48,641 nt of DNA from Candidatus Brocadia sp. WS118 (GCA_007618135.1 PHFX01000158.1:1-48641), one strand, 5' to 3'; numbered from the stretch's first letter, positions 33,783 to 44,489 are shown. Notes: a model not told the origin generated them from the sequence alone. A program made the numbers and translations.

Positions 33783-35201
33783 ATGAGTGGTGAAAAAGAC
33801 TATCCGGTTCAATTAAGGCGCTCTGAGTATGATCGATTAATGAGAAATGCCAGGCGAACGGAAGAAATTGAAAAGGACGTTCGAAATCGAATGGGTCGAT
33901 ACTCTGACGAACTTAGAAAAGATTTTCTAAATCGTATGCAATCAACAGAAAGGCGCTTAAATACCTACGATCAACAATTGTCAGAATTCCATGAGGATAT
34001 CAGAGAACTTGAGAAAAAACAAAATCGCAAACTTCGTGAACAGGCGGAAAAATTTCAGAAGGGACTGAATTCTCTGCAAAGCCAGGTGACCGCTAACCGG
34101 GAAGAATACCTCAGAATGTTCGATCAGCAAAGAGAAGAGTTCTCAAACGCATTGGAAGCCCAGCGTAAAAACCTGCAATCTCAAATTTCTGCATTAAATG
34201 ATCGATTGGCAAAGAAAGAAGCGAACGAACAGCAATTAGCCCAAACCTGGATTGAGAATACAAAAACCCTGATCTCTTATATTGATGAGCATCAAAGCCA
34301 TGAAAAGTTTAAACCCGGTGCATTAGAGAAAATCCGGGCGGAGTTACAACTCAGCGAAGGAAATTTCAAGCAGGGTGTTTATCAGGCGGCTATTGCTTCA
34401 GCGCAACAATCTTTTATTCGAGCATCGGAACTCCGCATTGAAATCGAACAATTGGAAGTCGAGTGGAGCGCATATTTGGAGGCTGCCAAGCAAAGCGCCA
34501 CAGAATTGCTGGCCACTTGTGAAGCGCAAGAATCTTGCAGATTTGCACTAGATACGGAAGATGGTTCGATAGAAATGGAAGGGCAAATTGATTTTTGGAC
34601 TGAAGGTGCACTTAGCGGTTTGAAAAAGAATGCAAAAAATGAATTAAAACGGCTGGGTAAACCGGATGATTTAGCATTGGAGGAATTAAAAGCATCGATC
34701 CGGCAATCGGAGCAATGGAAGGCAGAGTGCCTAACTTTGACTGAAAAGGCCAAACAAGCACTTATAGCCTCCCAATTGCGCAACAATATGGCTCAAACCA
34801 TTGCCAATGCCCTGGAAAATGCCGGCTGGGAGGTAACCGATTCCACTTATGAAGGAGAGGATCATCGTGGAGCCATACATGTGAAGTTGGAAAATTATAG
34901 CGGGGATGAGATCGTAACCATCATCACCCCGGAAGAGGGGGAAGATGATACCATCTATAACCGGGTACATGTCTCCTTTTTTGATCGCACTTCTAATGAT
35001 GAAAGCTTCCGTCAAGAGCGACTGAAAATGATTACAAATACTCTTCAGGAAGAAGGCCTGGAATGTGGTGAACCTAAATGTGAGCCGGGTACAGAGAATA
35101 AACCCAGCCAGGATGAGCGTAAACTAGATTTCAAAGAAGTAAGGAAGGCAAAGCGCAAATTGCCTCAATCTCAAGAAAAGACGAAAAAAACCAGTAAGTA
35201 G
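33783..35201 (+). CDS. Long coiled-coil protein, unknown function
   Basis: 472 residues. About 20-160 is a continuous charged coiled coil (EKKQNRKLREQAEKFQKGLN and similar). A helical middle region (160-340) follows, then a small alpha/beta domain at about 340-425 (NALENAGWEVTDSTYEGEDH ... IVTIITPEEGEDD ... NRVHVSFFDRT). The tail is Lys/Gln-rich and basic. GGGGGT precedes the ATG. No enzyme motif or membrane helix is seen. Its position between the activase and the WD40-TIR gene suggests a scaffold or filament-forming component. The Gly-Trp-containing alpha/beta domain could be the substrate or docking part. I do not recognise a named family. Confidence 0.85.
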   Translation: MSGEKDYPVQLRRSEYDRLMRNARRTEEIEKDVRNRMGRYSDELRKDFLNRMQSTERRLNTYDQQLSEFHEDIRELEKKQNRKLREQAEKFQKGLNSLQSQVTANREEYLRMFDQQREEFSNALEAQRKNLQSQISALNDRLAKKEANEQQLAQTWIENTKTLISYIDEHQSHEKFKPGALEKIRAELQLSEGNFKQGVYQAAIASAQQSFIRASELRIEIEQLEVEWSAYLEAAKQSATELLATCEAQESCRFALDTEDGSIEMEGQIDFWTEGALSGLKKNAKNELKRLGKPDDLALEELKASIRQSEQWKAECLTLTEKAKQALIASQLRNNMAQTIANALENAGWEVTDSTYEGEDHRGAIHVKLENYSGDEIVTIITPEEGEDDTIYNRVHVSFFDRTSNDESFRQERLKMITNTLQEEGLECGEPKCEPGTENKPSQDERKLDFKEVRKAKRKLPQSQEKTKKTSK

Positions 35202-35213
35202 GAAAGCCAGTAT

Positions 35214-38180
35214 ATGAAGCAGGAACAGAGGGAGACCGTGCCTCTTATTCCAAAAGGGATGGAACTCCGGGGCATATTACAAGGGTACGAAGAGGCTATT
35301 TGCCAGATTGCCTGGTCGCCAGATGGAAAGATGATAGCTTCTCCATCTCTTGACGGGACTATTCGAGTGTGGGATGCTGAGAGCGGAAAAGAATCTATGG
35401 TGCTTACAGGACATCAAGGTGCTGTCTATAGTGCCGCATGGTCGCCAAATGGTCAGAGGCTCGCCTCGGGTTCCGAAGATAAAACTCTGCGGATTTGGGA
35501 TGTTAAAACTGGGGAAACAATTTTCGTACTGGATGAGCATAAGGGGCCGGTTTATAGTGTGGCATGGTCGCCGAAGGGGCAAGGTTTGGCTTCAGGTTCC
35601 GCAGATAAAACGATTAAGCTATGGAAAATCAATAAACGCACAAAGCAACAAATCTGCGAGTACATAGGGCACTCCAATGCAATATATTGTCTGGCCTGGT
35701 CTCCGGACGGAGCTCTGCTTGCTTCAGGGGCGGAAGAGCCAGACAATATGTTGCGTCTGTGGGATGTCAAGACAAGTGATGTGCCTCGGATCTTAAATGG
35801 GCATACTTGTGGGATCTTCAGCGTTGTCTGGTCGCCCGATGGAAGGGTACTTGCATCAGGAGGTGGAGAAACCGATCAGCGGATAATGGTTTGGAAGAGA
35901 GATTCCGAGTTGCCGGAAAACATTCTTGAGGGTCATACCGGCAAAATCTGGAGTCTTTCATTCTCTGCGGACGGGCGCTTATTAGCATCCAAATCTCATG
36001 ACAGCACGGTACGGTTGTGGCGTACCGACACTTGGCAGGAGGCCGCCAGACTTCAAGAACCCAGTTCATTAACTGACTTGGCGTTTAATCCTGTTTTACC
36101 GGTTTTAGCCACGCCGGGAGAATATGATCAAAATATCCACATTTGGGATCTAAAGTACGATCTTATACTAAATAGTTCAGAACTCGCCGAGCCCGTCTAT
36201 TATCAGAATGCCAAGGTTATAATGATTGGGGATACTGAGAGTTTGCAGTCGCTGTTGACAGCAGAAAACATGGTGAAACCGGTGGATAAACTCCATATTT
36301 GGTCTTTTGAGATGAAAGAAGAATATTCTAAAGATTCACCGCAAGAGATTCGAGAAATTTTGTTTCGGGAACTGAGTGGCGACCCCAATTACCAATTGGA
36401 TCATCGCATGGAGTTAAATGGAGCGGCATTGATCTTAATGGTTCTCAAGACTCCTGTGGAAAAGAACCAATTTGATGGAATACAACTATGGATTCGTACT
36501 ATCGCGCAAGCCCAAAATCGTCAGAGTAATCTCACAAAGGTATTGAAAAAGTTTCTCATCGTTATCAAAAAAACTACTGATAGAAATTCTACCAGCGACG
36601 AATACATCCGAAAAACTAAAGAAAAGATGAGATTTGATGGCTTTTTTGAGATTGATCCCGAGAAAACTGAAAGGCTGAAGAAACTTAGTAACGCAATTTG
36701 TGAAAGTATCGCTTGGAATGCGCTTCCCAGGACTACTTCAACAAAAATTTTTCAGCAAATTCAGGAATTTGTTCTAAATGAAAAAAAAGATGGACGTCTG
36801 CTTAGCACCACAGAAGATTTATTTCGCATATTTTGCAAAACCTATCCGGACATTCAGGATAATGAACTGAAAAGTAAATTTGATACTTCCATATTTTATT
36901 TGCAGAACCACGATCTGGTACGCTTTCTTTATGAGAAACACTTCATTCTGTTTCAGCCGGAAGTGTTTCGAGGATACGCTTCTTCAATTATCAACGCTGC
37001 CGCGCAGGATCCGGAAAAAATGGGTTCTATCGCCGAAGAAAAAACTTTAAATGGCATATTTAGTATTCCGGAAAAACTAAAAATTTCCAATAAAAGTATA
37101 GAAAAACTCATACTTTACCCTGTCATAGAAGAACTGTTATTTCACGAATTAGTTTTCAAAGAACCTACCGGCGACGGAGCTTATTTTGTCTTTCCCTCCC
37201 AGTTTGGCCGTGATTTAGAAAAGAAAGCGTTGATCATAAAAGGTAGATCAACAATATTTCGGTTCAGAGGAGCATTACAGAATATCTATACAACGCTTGT
37301 TGTGCGTCTCGCTAATACCAAACTGTTTTTAACCGAACGAACAGATATGGGGCAAAATGCTGTAATATACAATGACAGGGATGGCGGTGCCTGTGGTATT
37401 CATTTGCAGAAAAAGAAGTGGGAAGGGGAACTAACGCTTTTTTATGCGAAAGATACTTCCCCGGTGACCCGTTTCCTTTTTGAGGAGTTTATTTTTCGTC
37501 ACTTGAAACGCCATGGTGTTAGTAAAATTAAACGCCTGTTTGTTTGCCAACATTGTGGTAGTACTATCCAAAAGGATTGGGCTGAAGGCCGTCTGAGCCG
37601 CGGTTATGATCAGATCGAATGTGGAAAATGTGGAGAATCTGTTTCACTCTCATTGCCAAAAGAACAACTCAAAAAAATGCTAATTCAAATTGCAAGAATG
37701 GATGAGTATGCTGATAAAGCAAGGGAATATGAATCTTTAGAAGAAACCTTACGACGCAAGGAGGAAAATAAGGAATTCGATGTTTTCTTTAGCTATAATC
37801 ATAAAGATCAAGCAGCGGTAATAAAAATCGGAAAGGAGTTAAAGAAATGGGGTATCCTACCCTGGATTGATCTATGGTATATTTTGCCTGGTCAATCATG
37901 GCAAAAAGAAATTGAGAAACAGATCAAGAATAGTAAGGTTGTGGTAGTATTCATAGGGCCAAACGGTTTGGGTCGCTGGCAAGACAAAGAATACATGGCC
38001 TTTATGCGCAAATCCGTTGAGTGCGGCGGTAGAGTGATTCCGGTTATGCTTCCTGATTTTTCTAAAAAACCCGAATTGCCCTCTTCTTTTCTGGAAGAAT
38101 TTGAGTGGGTGGATTTTCGAAAAATCGAAGTTGAATATGATCCCCTTAAACAATTAATTCGCGGAATTGAAGGAAAGTAA
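35214..38180 (+). CDS. WD40 propeller - Zn ribbon - TIR effector protein
   Basis: 988 residues. Seven WD40 blades at about 12-320 (GHQGAVYSAAWSPNGQRLAS and six similar) make one complete beta-propeller. Residues 320-775 are a large mostly helical region of unknown type. A zinc ribbon follows at 778-806 (CQHC ... CGKC). The TIR domain is at 855-988: FDVFFSYNHKD, WIDLWYILPGQSWQ, and WQDKE, whose Glu926 aligns with the catalytic Glu of NAD+-cleaving TIRs such as SARM1. Likely role: sensor and scaffold (propeller) controlling NAD+ depletion or signal production by TIR. It starts 12 bp after the coiled-coil gene. It is the clearest candidate toxic effector of the plus-strand block. Confidence 0.92.
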   Translation: MKQEQRETVPLIPKGMELRGILQGYEEAICQIAWSPDGKMIASPSLDGTIRVWDAESGKESMVLTGHQGAVYSAAWSPNGQRLASGSEDKTLRIWDVKTGETIFVLDEHKGPVYSVAWSPKGQGLASGSADKTIKLWKINKRTKQQICEYIGHSNAIYCLAWSPDGALLASGAEEPDNMLRLWDVKTSDVPRILNGHTCGIFSVVWSPDGRVLASGGGETDQRIMVWKRDSELPENILEGHTGKIWSLSFSADGRLLASKSHDSTVRLWRTDTWQEAARLQEPSSLTDLAFNPVLPVLATPGEYDQNIHIWDLKYDLILNSSELAEPVYYQNAKVIMIGDTESLQSLLTAENMVKPVDKLHIWSFEMKEEYSKDSPQEIREILFRELSGDPNYQLDHRMELNGAALILMVLKTPVEKNQFDGIQLWIRTIAQAQNRQSNLTKVLKKFLIVIKKTTDRNSTSDEYIRKTKEKMRFDGFFEIDPEKTERLKKLSNAICESIAWNALPRTTSTKIFQQIQEFVLNEKKDGRLLSTTEDLFRIFCKTYPDIQDNELKSKFDTSIFYLQNHDLVRFLYEKHFILFQPEVFRGYASSIINAAAQDPEKMGSIAEEKTLNGIFSIPEKLKISNKSIEKLILYPVIEELLFHELVFKEPTGDGAYFVFPSQFGRDLEKKALIIKGRSTIFRFRGALQNIYTTLVVRLANTKLFLTERTDMGQNAVIYNDRDGGACGIHLQKKKWEGELTLFYAKDTSPVTRFLFEEFIFRHLKRHGVSKIKRLFVCQHCGSTIQKDWAEGRLSRGYDQIECGKCGESVSLSLPKEQLKKMLIQIARMDEYADKAREYESLEETLRRKEENKEFDVFFSYNHKDQAAVIKIGKELKKWGILPWIDLWYILPGQSWQKEIEKQIKNSKVVVVFIGPNGLGRWQDKEYMAFMRKSVECGGRVIPVMLPDFSKKPELPSSFLEEFEWVDFRKIEVEYDPLKQLIRGIEGK

Positions 38181-38216
38181 GAAGAAATTTATTAGCAAAG
38201 GTATGGAAAAAGCGCT

Positions 38217-41200
38217 ATGAATCAACTACTGAGTCATTTCACTAATTATGATGAGCGATTCTTTTTCCTGTACGGTAAGACCGACGACGAATTTTGCTGG
38301 CCAAGCCTGGAAATCCTGAATTTTGAGGAAGTGCTCCATCGCCATTTAAAAACGTTAGGGTATCAACGAATTATTTTCTTTAACGGTAAACGGAAAGTTT
38401 ATTTCTTTGATTTTGAGAGCAAAGAATTGATAACACCCAAATCAGCTAAGAAAGAGGAAAAGGGTGAAAGCGATTCGAGCCATCGCCAAAACAGAAAGAT
38501 AGCTGCCGGGCCATTGGGATACAGGTTTGTTTCATCGAAAGATTCCCCTGGCGTAAGCAAAAGTGGTAGGAATATGCTGGAGAGTGGTAACGCTCCACGT
38601 GATAATTCGCTGAACCTGGGTGGAATGCGTGATATCGATATGATCGGTTTGGTTGATAAATGTATCAGGGAAACTCATTGCAAAACGACAGTGGTGTTTT
38701 CGGATGGATTTGATTTCATAAATAGCACCGACGCCAATGCGGTGCGGCATCTGGCAGCAGATCTGTCAAACTGGAAAGCACTGGGCGCGGAAAATGAGAA
38801 CATTTGTTTGTTTATTTTCCCGGCAATAAATGTTGAACATATCAACGGGCTCTTGTCGCATCACCCGGAATGGAGGTTTCTGTTCGGATTAATGTTTGAT
38901 GGCGAAAACCGGCTTTCCAGGCAGATGATTCAAATTGGCGCACCGCAGCGAGACGAATGCGAGTATCTGATTCACTATCATCGTCTTACGCGCATGCTGC
39001 CAGTCGATTGGGATTATCTGCCAGAGGCAGTCACCCAATTAACTCGCCAATTACGCGCCGAGGGAATTGATCTGAAAAAAATTAATGTCAGATTGAAAGG
39101 AATTAAATCGCTGAATAAACCAGATCTCGAAGGATTGTGGGGCCATTTAGAAAAGGTCCCGGCGCTACAACGATTGCGCAGATTGAGAGGCGTCGAAGCA
39201 GTTCGAGAAAGAATGGAGGCGTTATTGCAGCGCCAGAAGGAATATGAGGAAACCGTAGAGCAACGAGAACCGGTGAACGCCCTGACAAATAGCGTTTTTC
39301 GTATCTGGCCAATCCCGCCGCAACTTAGTGATAAACCCACTCTACATATCGCCCTGCGAGGCAACCCGGGAACTGGCAAGACCATGGTTGCCAACCTGTT
39401 AGGAGAAATTTACCGCGACGCCGGGTTATTGGAATTAGGCCATACGGTTAAAGTCACCAGAAAAGACCTTGTGGCAGAATATGTAGGCCAAACAGCGATC
39501 AAAACGGCTGAAAAAATAGACAATGCCCGAGGAGGGATGCTTTTTATTGACGAGGCCTATCAACTATCTGAAGGAGGAGAAGGAGATTTTGGTAAGGAAG
39601 CGATCGAAGCGATTATGGAAGCAATGTCAATTCGCAATGGAGAATTTGCTGTGGTGATTGCAGGTTACCCTGGTAAGATAGATCAGTTTTTAGACACAAA
39701 TCCCGGTTTAAAGAGACGTTTCGGAGAAAGTAATATCATTACCATTGCTGATTATAAACCGGATACCCTTCAATACATTTTTGAACAGAAAGCTCGGGAA
39801 GCAAATCGCACTATTGATCCTTTACTCAAAGAAATGCTGCCACATTTTTTTGCAAACTGGCATGCGGCCCGAGATCCTCAAACCTTCGGGAATGCCGGAG
39901 AGGTGATGAATTTATACCAGGAAATGGATGAACTGAGAGTTAAACGGGTTGCCGAAAAAGAATTAACCGGCGAACAGCGCTTCACCTTTACTATTGACGA
40001 TATACACGAACGATTGCGAAACCATCTCAAAACTCCCAAACCCACTACGGTGGAAGAGGCGTTGAAACTGTTGGATGATCTGGTGGGTTTAGAACGAGTA
40101 AAGACATGGTTGGAAGAAAGAACCAGCCATATTCAAGTTATCCAACAAAAACGTGAAAGGGGATTAAAGGTGCAGAAGCCTCTTCCCGGCCATTTCATTT
40201 TCGTCGGCAACCCGGGAACCGGCAAAACCACGGTCGCCCGACGTTTCGGTGAAATTATGCATCTGCTGGGCCTTCTGGGAAGGAGCGAGCCACTTATGGT
40301 TACAGCAACAGAGTTAATGGATCCGCATATTGGAGCTAGCGCAGAAAAAGCGCTTAAGGTTTTCAGAAAGGCTCTAAACGGAGTTTTGTTCATCGACGAG
40401 GCGCATCAGTTGGCTGAGAACCCCAGCGGGGAAGAAGTAATCAAGGCGTTGGTGCCTTTTATGTCTGCCAATGCCGAACATCTATGTGTAATCTGCACTT
40501 CTTATCCCGGTAAATTACATGACTTTTTTAAGGTTGACCCGGGCCTGGAAAGACGCTTTACAGAAGTTATCGAGTTTGAAGATTTTGATGAAAAAGCTCT
40601 TTTTGAAAAATTTGTTAATGTATTAGAGGTGAATCATGAATTTATGGGCGATGGATTGGAAGAAGAGATCCAAAGGCTGTTTGCCGTCTGGGTAGTTGAC
40701 AAAAAGGCCGGCTTCGGCAATGCCAGCGCGGTGGAGAGATTAGTACAGCGTATGCGGGAAAAGCAGGGGGTACGGATTGCAGAATACCAGGTAGTTTCAT
40801 TCTCCGACAGGGATTTACAAACCTTATTGCCCGAAGATCTCCCTGAAAATGAACGTCACAGAATTGGCTACAAACCCCAAACACCGGAGACCGTTCTGGA
40901 AAGCCTTGATTCGCTGGTGGGCTTGCAGCAGGTGAAAGAGATGATCCGTACTATTATCAATCAGCTTAAGATGGAGAAGTTGCGCGGCGGCGACATGGCT
41001 TTAGCTCCCGGCCATTATGTATTTAGCGGTAATCCCGGAACCGGGAAAACCACCGTGGCGCGAAAAATGGGCGAGATGTTCCGGGCGCTTGGCATCCTCA
41101 AAAAAGGTCACCTGATCGAAACTGCCCGCGCCGATTTGGTGGCCGGATATGTGGGACAAACCGCAATCAAAACTCGAGAGATATTGGAATCTGCTCTTGA

Positions 41201-41723
41201 CGGCGTTTTGTTTATCGACGAGGCATACGAGTTGATTTCCGATGAGCGTGACAGCTTTGGCAAGGAAGCGGTCAACACCCTGGTGGCGTTTATGGAAAAT
41301 AATCGCCATCGTTTATGTATTATCGTCGCCGGTTACCCGGAACCTATGCAGCGTTTTTTGAATGCTAATCCTGGCTTAAAATCTCGTTTCGCACAAATAC
41401 TTTTTTTTGAAAATTACAATGGGGATGAAATGCTGCAAATCTTTCAACTCATGGCGGAACAAAGAAAAAGAATGCTCGGGCCAGGAGTGGAAGAGAAACT
41501 GCTGGCAATTTTCCGCCAATGGGAAAGAACCGCCGACCAACAGTTTGGAAACGGGCGAGCGGTTCGTAACCTGCTGGATGCAATGATGGCCAAGCAAGAC
41601 AATCGTCTGGCTAAAGTTGCGGATCAATTTAAAGTAGATGATGAACAGCTTTATCGATTAGAAATTGAAGATATTCCTTTTTTTTCAGATGATCCTAGAA
41701 GCAGTAAAAAAGGAGAGGTTTAA
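38217..41723 (+). CDS. Triple-AAA+ ATPase, CbxX/CfqX (SpoVK) type
   Basis: 1168 residues. Three AAA+ modules are seen, each with Walker A GNPGTGK(T) at about residues 382, 664 and 938, and Walker B (M/V)LFIDEA(Y/H). Modules 1 and 3 share VAGY/AEYVGQTAIKT and the GYPxxM/IxxFLxxNPGLKxRF segments of the CbxX family. Module 2 lacks the VGQT motif (HIGASAEKAL), so it is diverged. The N-terminal 300 residues look like a degenerate fourth module with an FSDGFDFI segment but no Walker A. CbxX-type ATPases remodel target proteins. Here it probably remodels other members of the operon. The stop overlaps the Hsp70 start (TAATG), so the two are coupled. Confidence 0.93.
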   Translation: MNQLLSHFTNYDERFFFLYGKTDDEFCWPSLEILNFEEVLHRHLKTLGYQRIIFFNGKRKVYFFDFESKELITPKSAKKEEKGESDSSHRQNRKIAAGPLGYRFVSSKDSPGVSKSGRNMLESGNAPRDNSLNLGGMRDIDMIGLVDKCIRETHCKTTVVFSDGFDFINSTDANAVRHLAADLSNWKALGAENENICLFIFPAINVEHINGLLSHHPEWRFLFGLMFDGENRLSRQMIQIGAPQRDECEYLIHYHRLTRMLPVDWDYLPEAVTQLTRQLRAEGIDLKKINVRLKGIKSLNKPDLEGLWGHLEKVPALQRLRRLRGVEAVRERMEALLQRQKEYEETVEQREPVNALTNSVFRIWPIPPQLSDKPTLHIALRGNPGTGKTMVANLLGEIYRDAGLLELGHTVKVTRKDLVAEYVGQTAIKTAEKIDNARGGMLFIDEAYQLSEGGEGDFGKEAIEAIMEAMSIRNGEFAVVIAGYPGKIDQFLDTNPGLKRRFGESNIITIADYKPDTLQYIFEQKAREANRTIDPLLKEMLPHFFANWHAARDPQTFGNAGEVMNLYQEMDELRVKRVAEKELTGEQRFTFTIDDIHERLRNHLKTPKPTTVEEALKLLDDLVGLERVKTWLEERTSHIQVIQQKRERGLKVQKPLPGHFIFVGNPGTGKTTVARRFGEIMHLLGLLGRSEPLMVTATELMDPHIGASAEKALKVFRKALNGVLFIDEAHQLAENPSGEEVIKALVPFMSANAEHLCVICTSYPGKLHDFFKVDPGLERRFTEVIEFEDFDEKALFEKFVNVLEVNHEFMGDGLEEEIQRLFAVWVVDKKAGFGNASAVERLVQRMREKQGVRIAEYQVVSFSDRDLQTLLPEDLPENERHRIGYKPQTPETVLESLDSLVGLQQVKEMIRTIINQLKMEKLRGGDMALAPGHYVFSGNPGTGKTTVARKMGEMFRALGILKKGHLIETARADLVAGYVGQTAIKTREILESALDGVLFIDEAYELISDERDSFGKEAVNTLVAFMENNRHRLCIIVAGYPEPMQRFLNANPGLKSRFAQILFFENYNGDEMLQIFQLMAEQRKRMLGPGVEEKLLAIFRQWERTADQQFGNGRAVRNLLDAMMAKQDNRLAKVADQFKVDDEQLYRLEIEDIPFFSDDPRSSKKGEV

Positions 41724-43351
41724 TGGGCAGAATAGGACTCGATTTCGGTACAACCAATAGCATCTTGAGTTATTATGATGAGAACGAGCGGGAATATAAA
41801 ACCTATCGAATGAAGGGTGCAGGAAGTACAGATTATATCCCTTCTTACGTTTCTTACAAGAAAAAAGATGGGCAAATCGCTATTGGCCGCGCCAGCCAAA
41901 AACGGTGGGATGATCCGGATTATGAAACCTACTCGCGGTTCAAAATTCTGTTGGGAGAAAAGAATCAGGAAAGATTAGCAGAAAACAATTATGGGTTGAG
42001 AAACCCCAAAGATGTCGCCAAAGATTTTATAAAATATTTGATTGAGAGTTACCAAAAAGAACAGTTGAACGGTGAACCCATCGAAAGTATGGTCATCACT
42101 GCGCCGGAGATCTGGATAAAAGATAACCAGCACTTAGCCCGGGAAAGATTGAAGCAAATCTGCGACGAATTGGGAATTACCTCCAGTTTTTTAAGCGAAC
42201 CGGTTGCAGCCGCCGTTTACTTCTGTTACCTTTACAAGAAAAGAAATGGAAAAGCCTTCCACGGTCATATTCTGGTCTGTGATTACGGAGGGGGAACATT
42301 AGACCTCAGCCTTTGCCGGGCAGAAAAGTATAAAGAACTAAAAATACTGGAAAGAACCGGAAAAGGCTATTCGCCTGACACGATCGGGAAAGCCGGAATC
42401 GCTTTTGATGAGAAGGTTGTCATGGATATCTATGAACAAACTAATAAAAAATCGCTCTCTCGCAGCGAAGAGCTTTATTATACATTAATGAAAGAATTCG
42501 AAGAAAAAAAAATCGATCTTAAAGATGATGTGGATAGGGCATTGGAACAATATCTAAACAGAAAAACATTCAATGATTCCATATTTGATCTCTATAAGCA
42601 ATTTAAAATTAAACCCTCTGACCTTGTTACTGCTTTTCGAAAAGAAATTGAACCGGAATTGAGAGAGGCTTTGGAGGAGATGAAAACCTATTTGGCCAAT
42701 TATTATATTGATCTGCACAGTACTGATCACTTTAAGATTCTGATGGTTGGCGGATTTAGCAATTTTTACCTGGTGCAAAAAACCGTTAAAGAGGTATTTG
42801 AATCATCCAATTCGGATGAACTCTTTGCCTCTTATCTTTCCATAGAAAACAGGGCTCTTGCCATTTCAAAAGGAGCGGCAGTGGTTGCCAATGAAGATTA
42901 TGGAGTCCATGCTACCTGCCCGATCAGCGTAGGGATACGAATTTTGGCCGATGACACGGGTGAATTGAGACCGAGCGATAAAATCATTTTCCAAAAGGGC
43001 GAAATACTATCCAATCATAGCAAACCTCGCTATCTCTCTTACTCGCTTGAATTTCATGAGGACAAGCCCGCGGACCAAATCAGTGTGGAAATCTTTTTGG
43101 GCGATGATAAAAATCGAGTATATCTTAACCTGAGAAAGGATTTGGGAGAAAAAATCGATCCGCTTTTTCCAAATCATTATAAAAAGGGAAATCGTTGGAA
43201 AATTGGCTTTTCGGTAGATGAAGATTCCATCTTTACGCTGCACGTGAAAGAAGACCGCGATAATGGCCAGGAAACCAAGACGCGTTTGGGAGACTTGTTG
43301 GAAAAAATCAGTTTGCCGAAAATAAGCTCCCAACCAGCAAAAGGAAACTGA
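41723..43351 (+). CDS. Hsp70-like chaperone ATPase, short form
   Basis: 542 residues against about 640 for DnaK. The actin-like ATPase motifs are clear: GLDFGTTNS at the N-terminus, VCDYGGGTLDLSL near residue 190, and ILMVGGFSN near residue 335. After about residue 400 comes a short beta-rich region (CPISVGIRIL, YSLEFHEDKPADQISVEIFL) in the position of the substrate-binding domain. The helical lid is absent or much reduced. It is a specialised Hsp70, not the housekeeping DnaK, since no dnaJ or grpE is adjacent. The TAATG overlap with the AAA+ gene implies a fixed stoichiometry. The client is probably a member of this operon. Confidence 0.92.
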   Translation: MGRIGLDFGTTNSILSYYDENEREYKTYRMKGAGSTDYIPSYVSYKKKDGQIAIGRASQKRWDDPDYETYSRFKILLGEKNQERLAENNYGLRNPKDVAKDFIKYLIESYQKEQLNGEPIESMVITAPEIWIKDNQHLARERLKQICDELGITSSFLSEPVAAAVYFCYLYKKRNGKAFHGHILVCDYGGGTLDLSLCRAEKYKELKILERTGKGYSPDTIGKAGIAFDEKVVMDIYEQTNKKSLSRSEELYYTLMKEFEEKKIDLKDDVDRALEQYLNRKTFNDSIFDLYKQFKIKPSDLVTAFRKEIEPELREALEEMKTYLANYYIDLHSTDHFKILMVGGFSNFYLVQKTVKEVFESSNSDELFASYLSIENRALAISKGAAVVANEDYGVHATCPISVGIRILADDTGELRPSDKIIFQKGEILSNHSKPRYLSYSLEFHEDKPADQISVEIFLGDDKNRVYLNLRKDLGEKIDPLFPNHYKKGNRWKIGFSVDEDSIFTLHVKEDRDNGQETKTRLGDLLEKISLPKISSQPAKGN

Positions 43352-43355
43352 GAAA

Positions 43356-44489
43356 ATGAGAAATTGGCAAAAGTTCGAGCAGTTATGGAAAAATATCAAA
43401 GCGGAATCCGATCAGGATAAGAGAGATCAATCGTTTCTCAACTTAATCAATCATTTACTCGCTGATATAGTTTGGGAAAATGACCGTATTCAAGAGATGA
43501 TAACCCGGGACCCTCTGACAGTTAAAGATTTCTTGATTGAGTACTTGAATATGGCCGATCAAATCTACCGGTTTTTTACTATAGCAAATCCATTTCTAGT
43601 CATCGAGTTTAAGAACAGCGAATTTTTAAAGGATGTCGAAGAAGTACAACGGCGTCTAAAAGAAATGCAAAGCAAAACGAAGCGCTGGCGTGAGAAGCAT
43701 GCAGAATTCTTGCAAAACCAGGAGAGGCTGGAAAAAGCAGAGCAAGAATATGATTCCCTGGAAGAAGAGGCGGCGCGGTTTCAGGAAATAAAGCAAAAAG
43801 CTACCCCGGAGAATCTGAAAAAGTTAAGAGAAAAAGTAAATTCATTAAAACAAGCGTCCAAAAAATATAAAGATGAAATAGAAACTTTAGAAAAACTGAA
43901 TCACTCTCTTTCAGCAGAGTGCGGCGTTTTTGAAAAAACTTTATCTTCTTTAAACCAACAGAGCCAGAACAATATTAAACAATGGATGGAACTTATTAAA
44001 AGGTTAGTATCCACTCTAAATGAAGAATGGCATGCCCTGGACAGGCGTTTTGTAGCGAAGTCTAACCAAACCAAGCAACTAACTCAACAATGGCAGCAGA
44101 AAGTAAAAGAATATCAACAGGTGGAAAACCGGTGCAGAGAGATGATCGAAAAGTTAGATAATTGTATGGAAGCCTTAAACCATGTTTCTGAGGTAGAACA
44201 GGCAAACCGTAATTTATATGCCGTCCATTTTGCAGCAGATGCGCAAACGCGAAAAAGAATGCAAGAGGCATATAAAGCTCACTGGTCAAAATATAATGGA
44301 AACATCGAAAAGGCACCTGAAGTTACAATGCTGCCCGGCCTGCAAAAGCTTCATGAGTGCTCCGAGCGAATCTCTGCTGATCTGAAATTGCTCGATGAAG
44401 GTCTTGGCGAATTGATTCAATTAAGTAAGAGCTTGCGGGATGGCATTCGACGATTGACGGAAGCCGGACAGTCGCAAAAAGTTAGTTGA
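43356..44489 (+). CDS. Coiled-coil protein following Hsp70
   Basis: 377 residues, mainly helical. Residues about 90-270 form an extended coiled coil (EEVQRRLKEMQSKTKRWREK, ENLKKLREKVNSLKQASKKY). The C-terminal 100 residues are a helical bundle. No enzymatic motif or membrane helix is seen. The gene starts 4 bp after the Hsp70 stop, so it is almost certainly in the same transcript. Its position next to Hsp70 invites comparison with nucleotide-exchange or co-chaperone coiled coils such as GrpE, but I see no specific GrpE signature. Role unknown; a scaffold or chaperone adaptor is the simplest guess. Confidence 0.82.
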   Translation: MRNWQKFEQLWKNIKAESDQDKRDQSFLNLINHLLADIVWENDRIQEMITRDPLTVKDFLIEYLNMADQIYRFFTIANPFLVIEFKNSEFLKDVEEVQRRLKEMQSKTKRWREKHAEFLQNQERLEKAEQEYDSLEEEAARFQEIKQKATPENLKKLREKVNSLKQASKKYKDEIETLEKLNHSLSAECGVFEKTLSSLNQQSQNNIKQWMELIKRLVSTLNEEWHALDRRFVAKSNQTKQLTQQWQQKVKEYQQVENRCREMIEKLDNCMEALNHVSEVEQANRNLYAVHFAADAQTRKRMQEAYKAHWSKYNGNIEKAPEVTMLPGLQKLHECSERISADLKLLDEGLGELIQLSKSLRDGIRRLTEAGQSQKVS

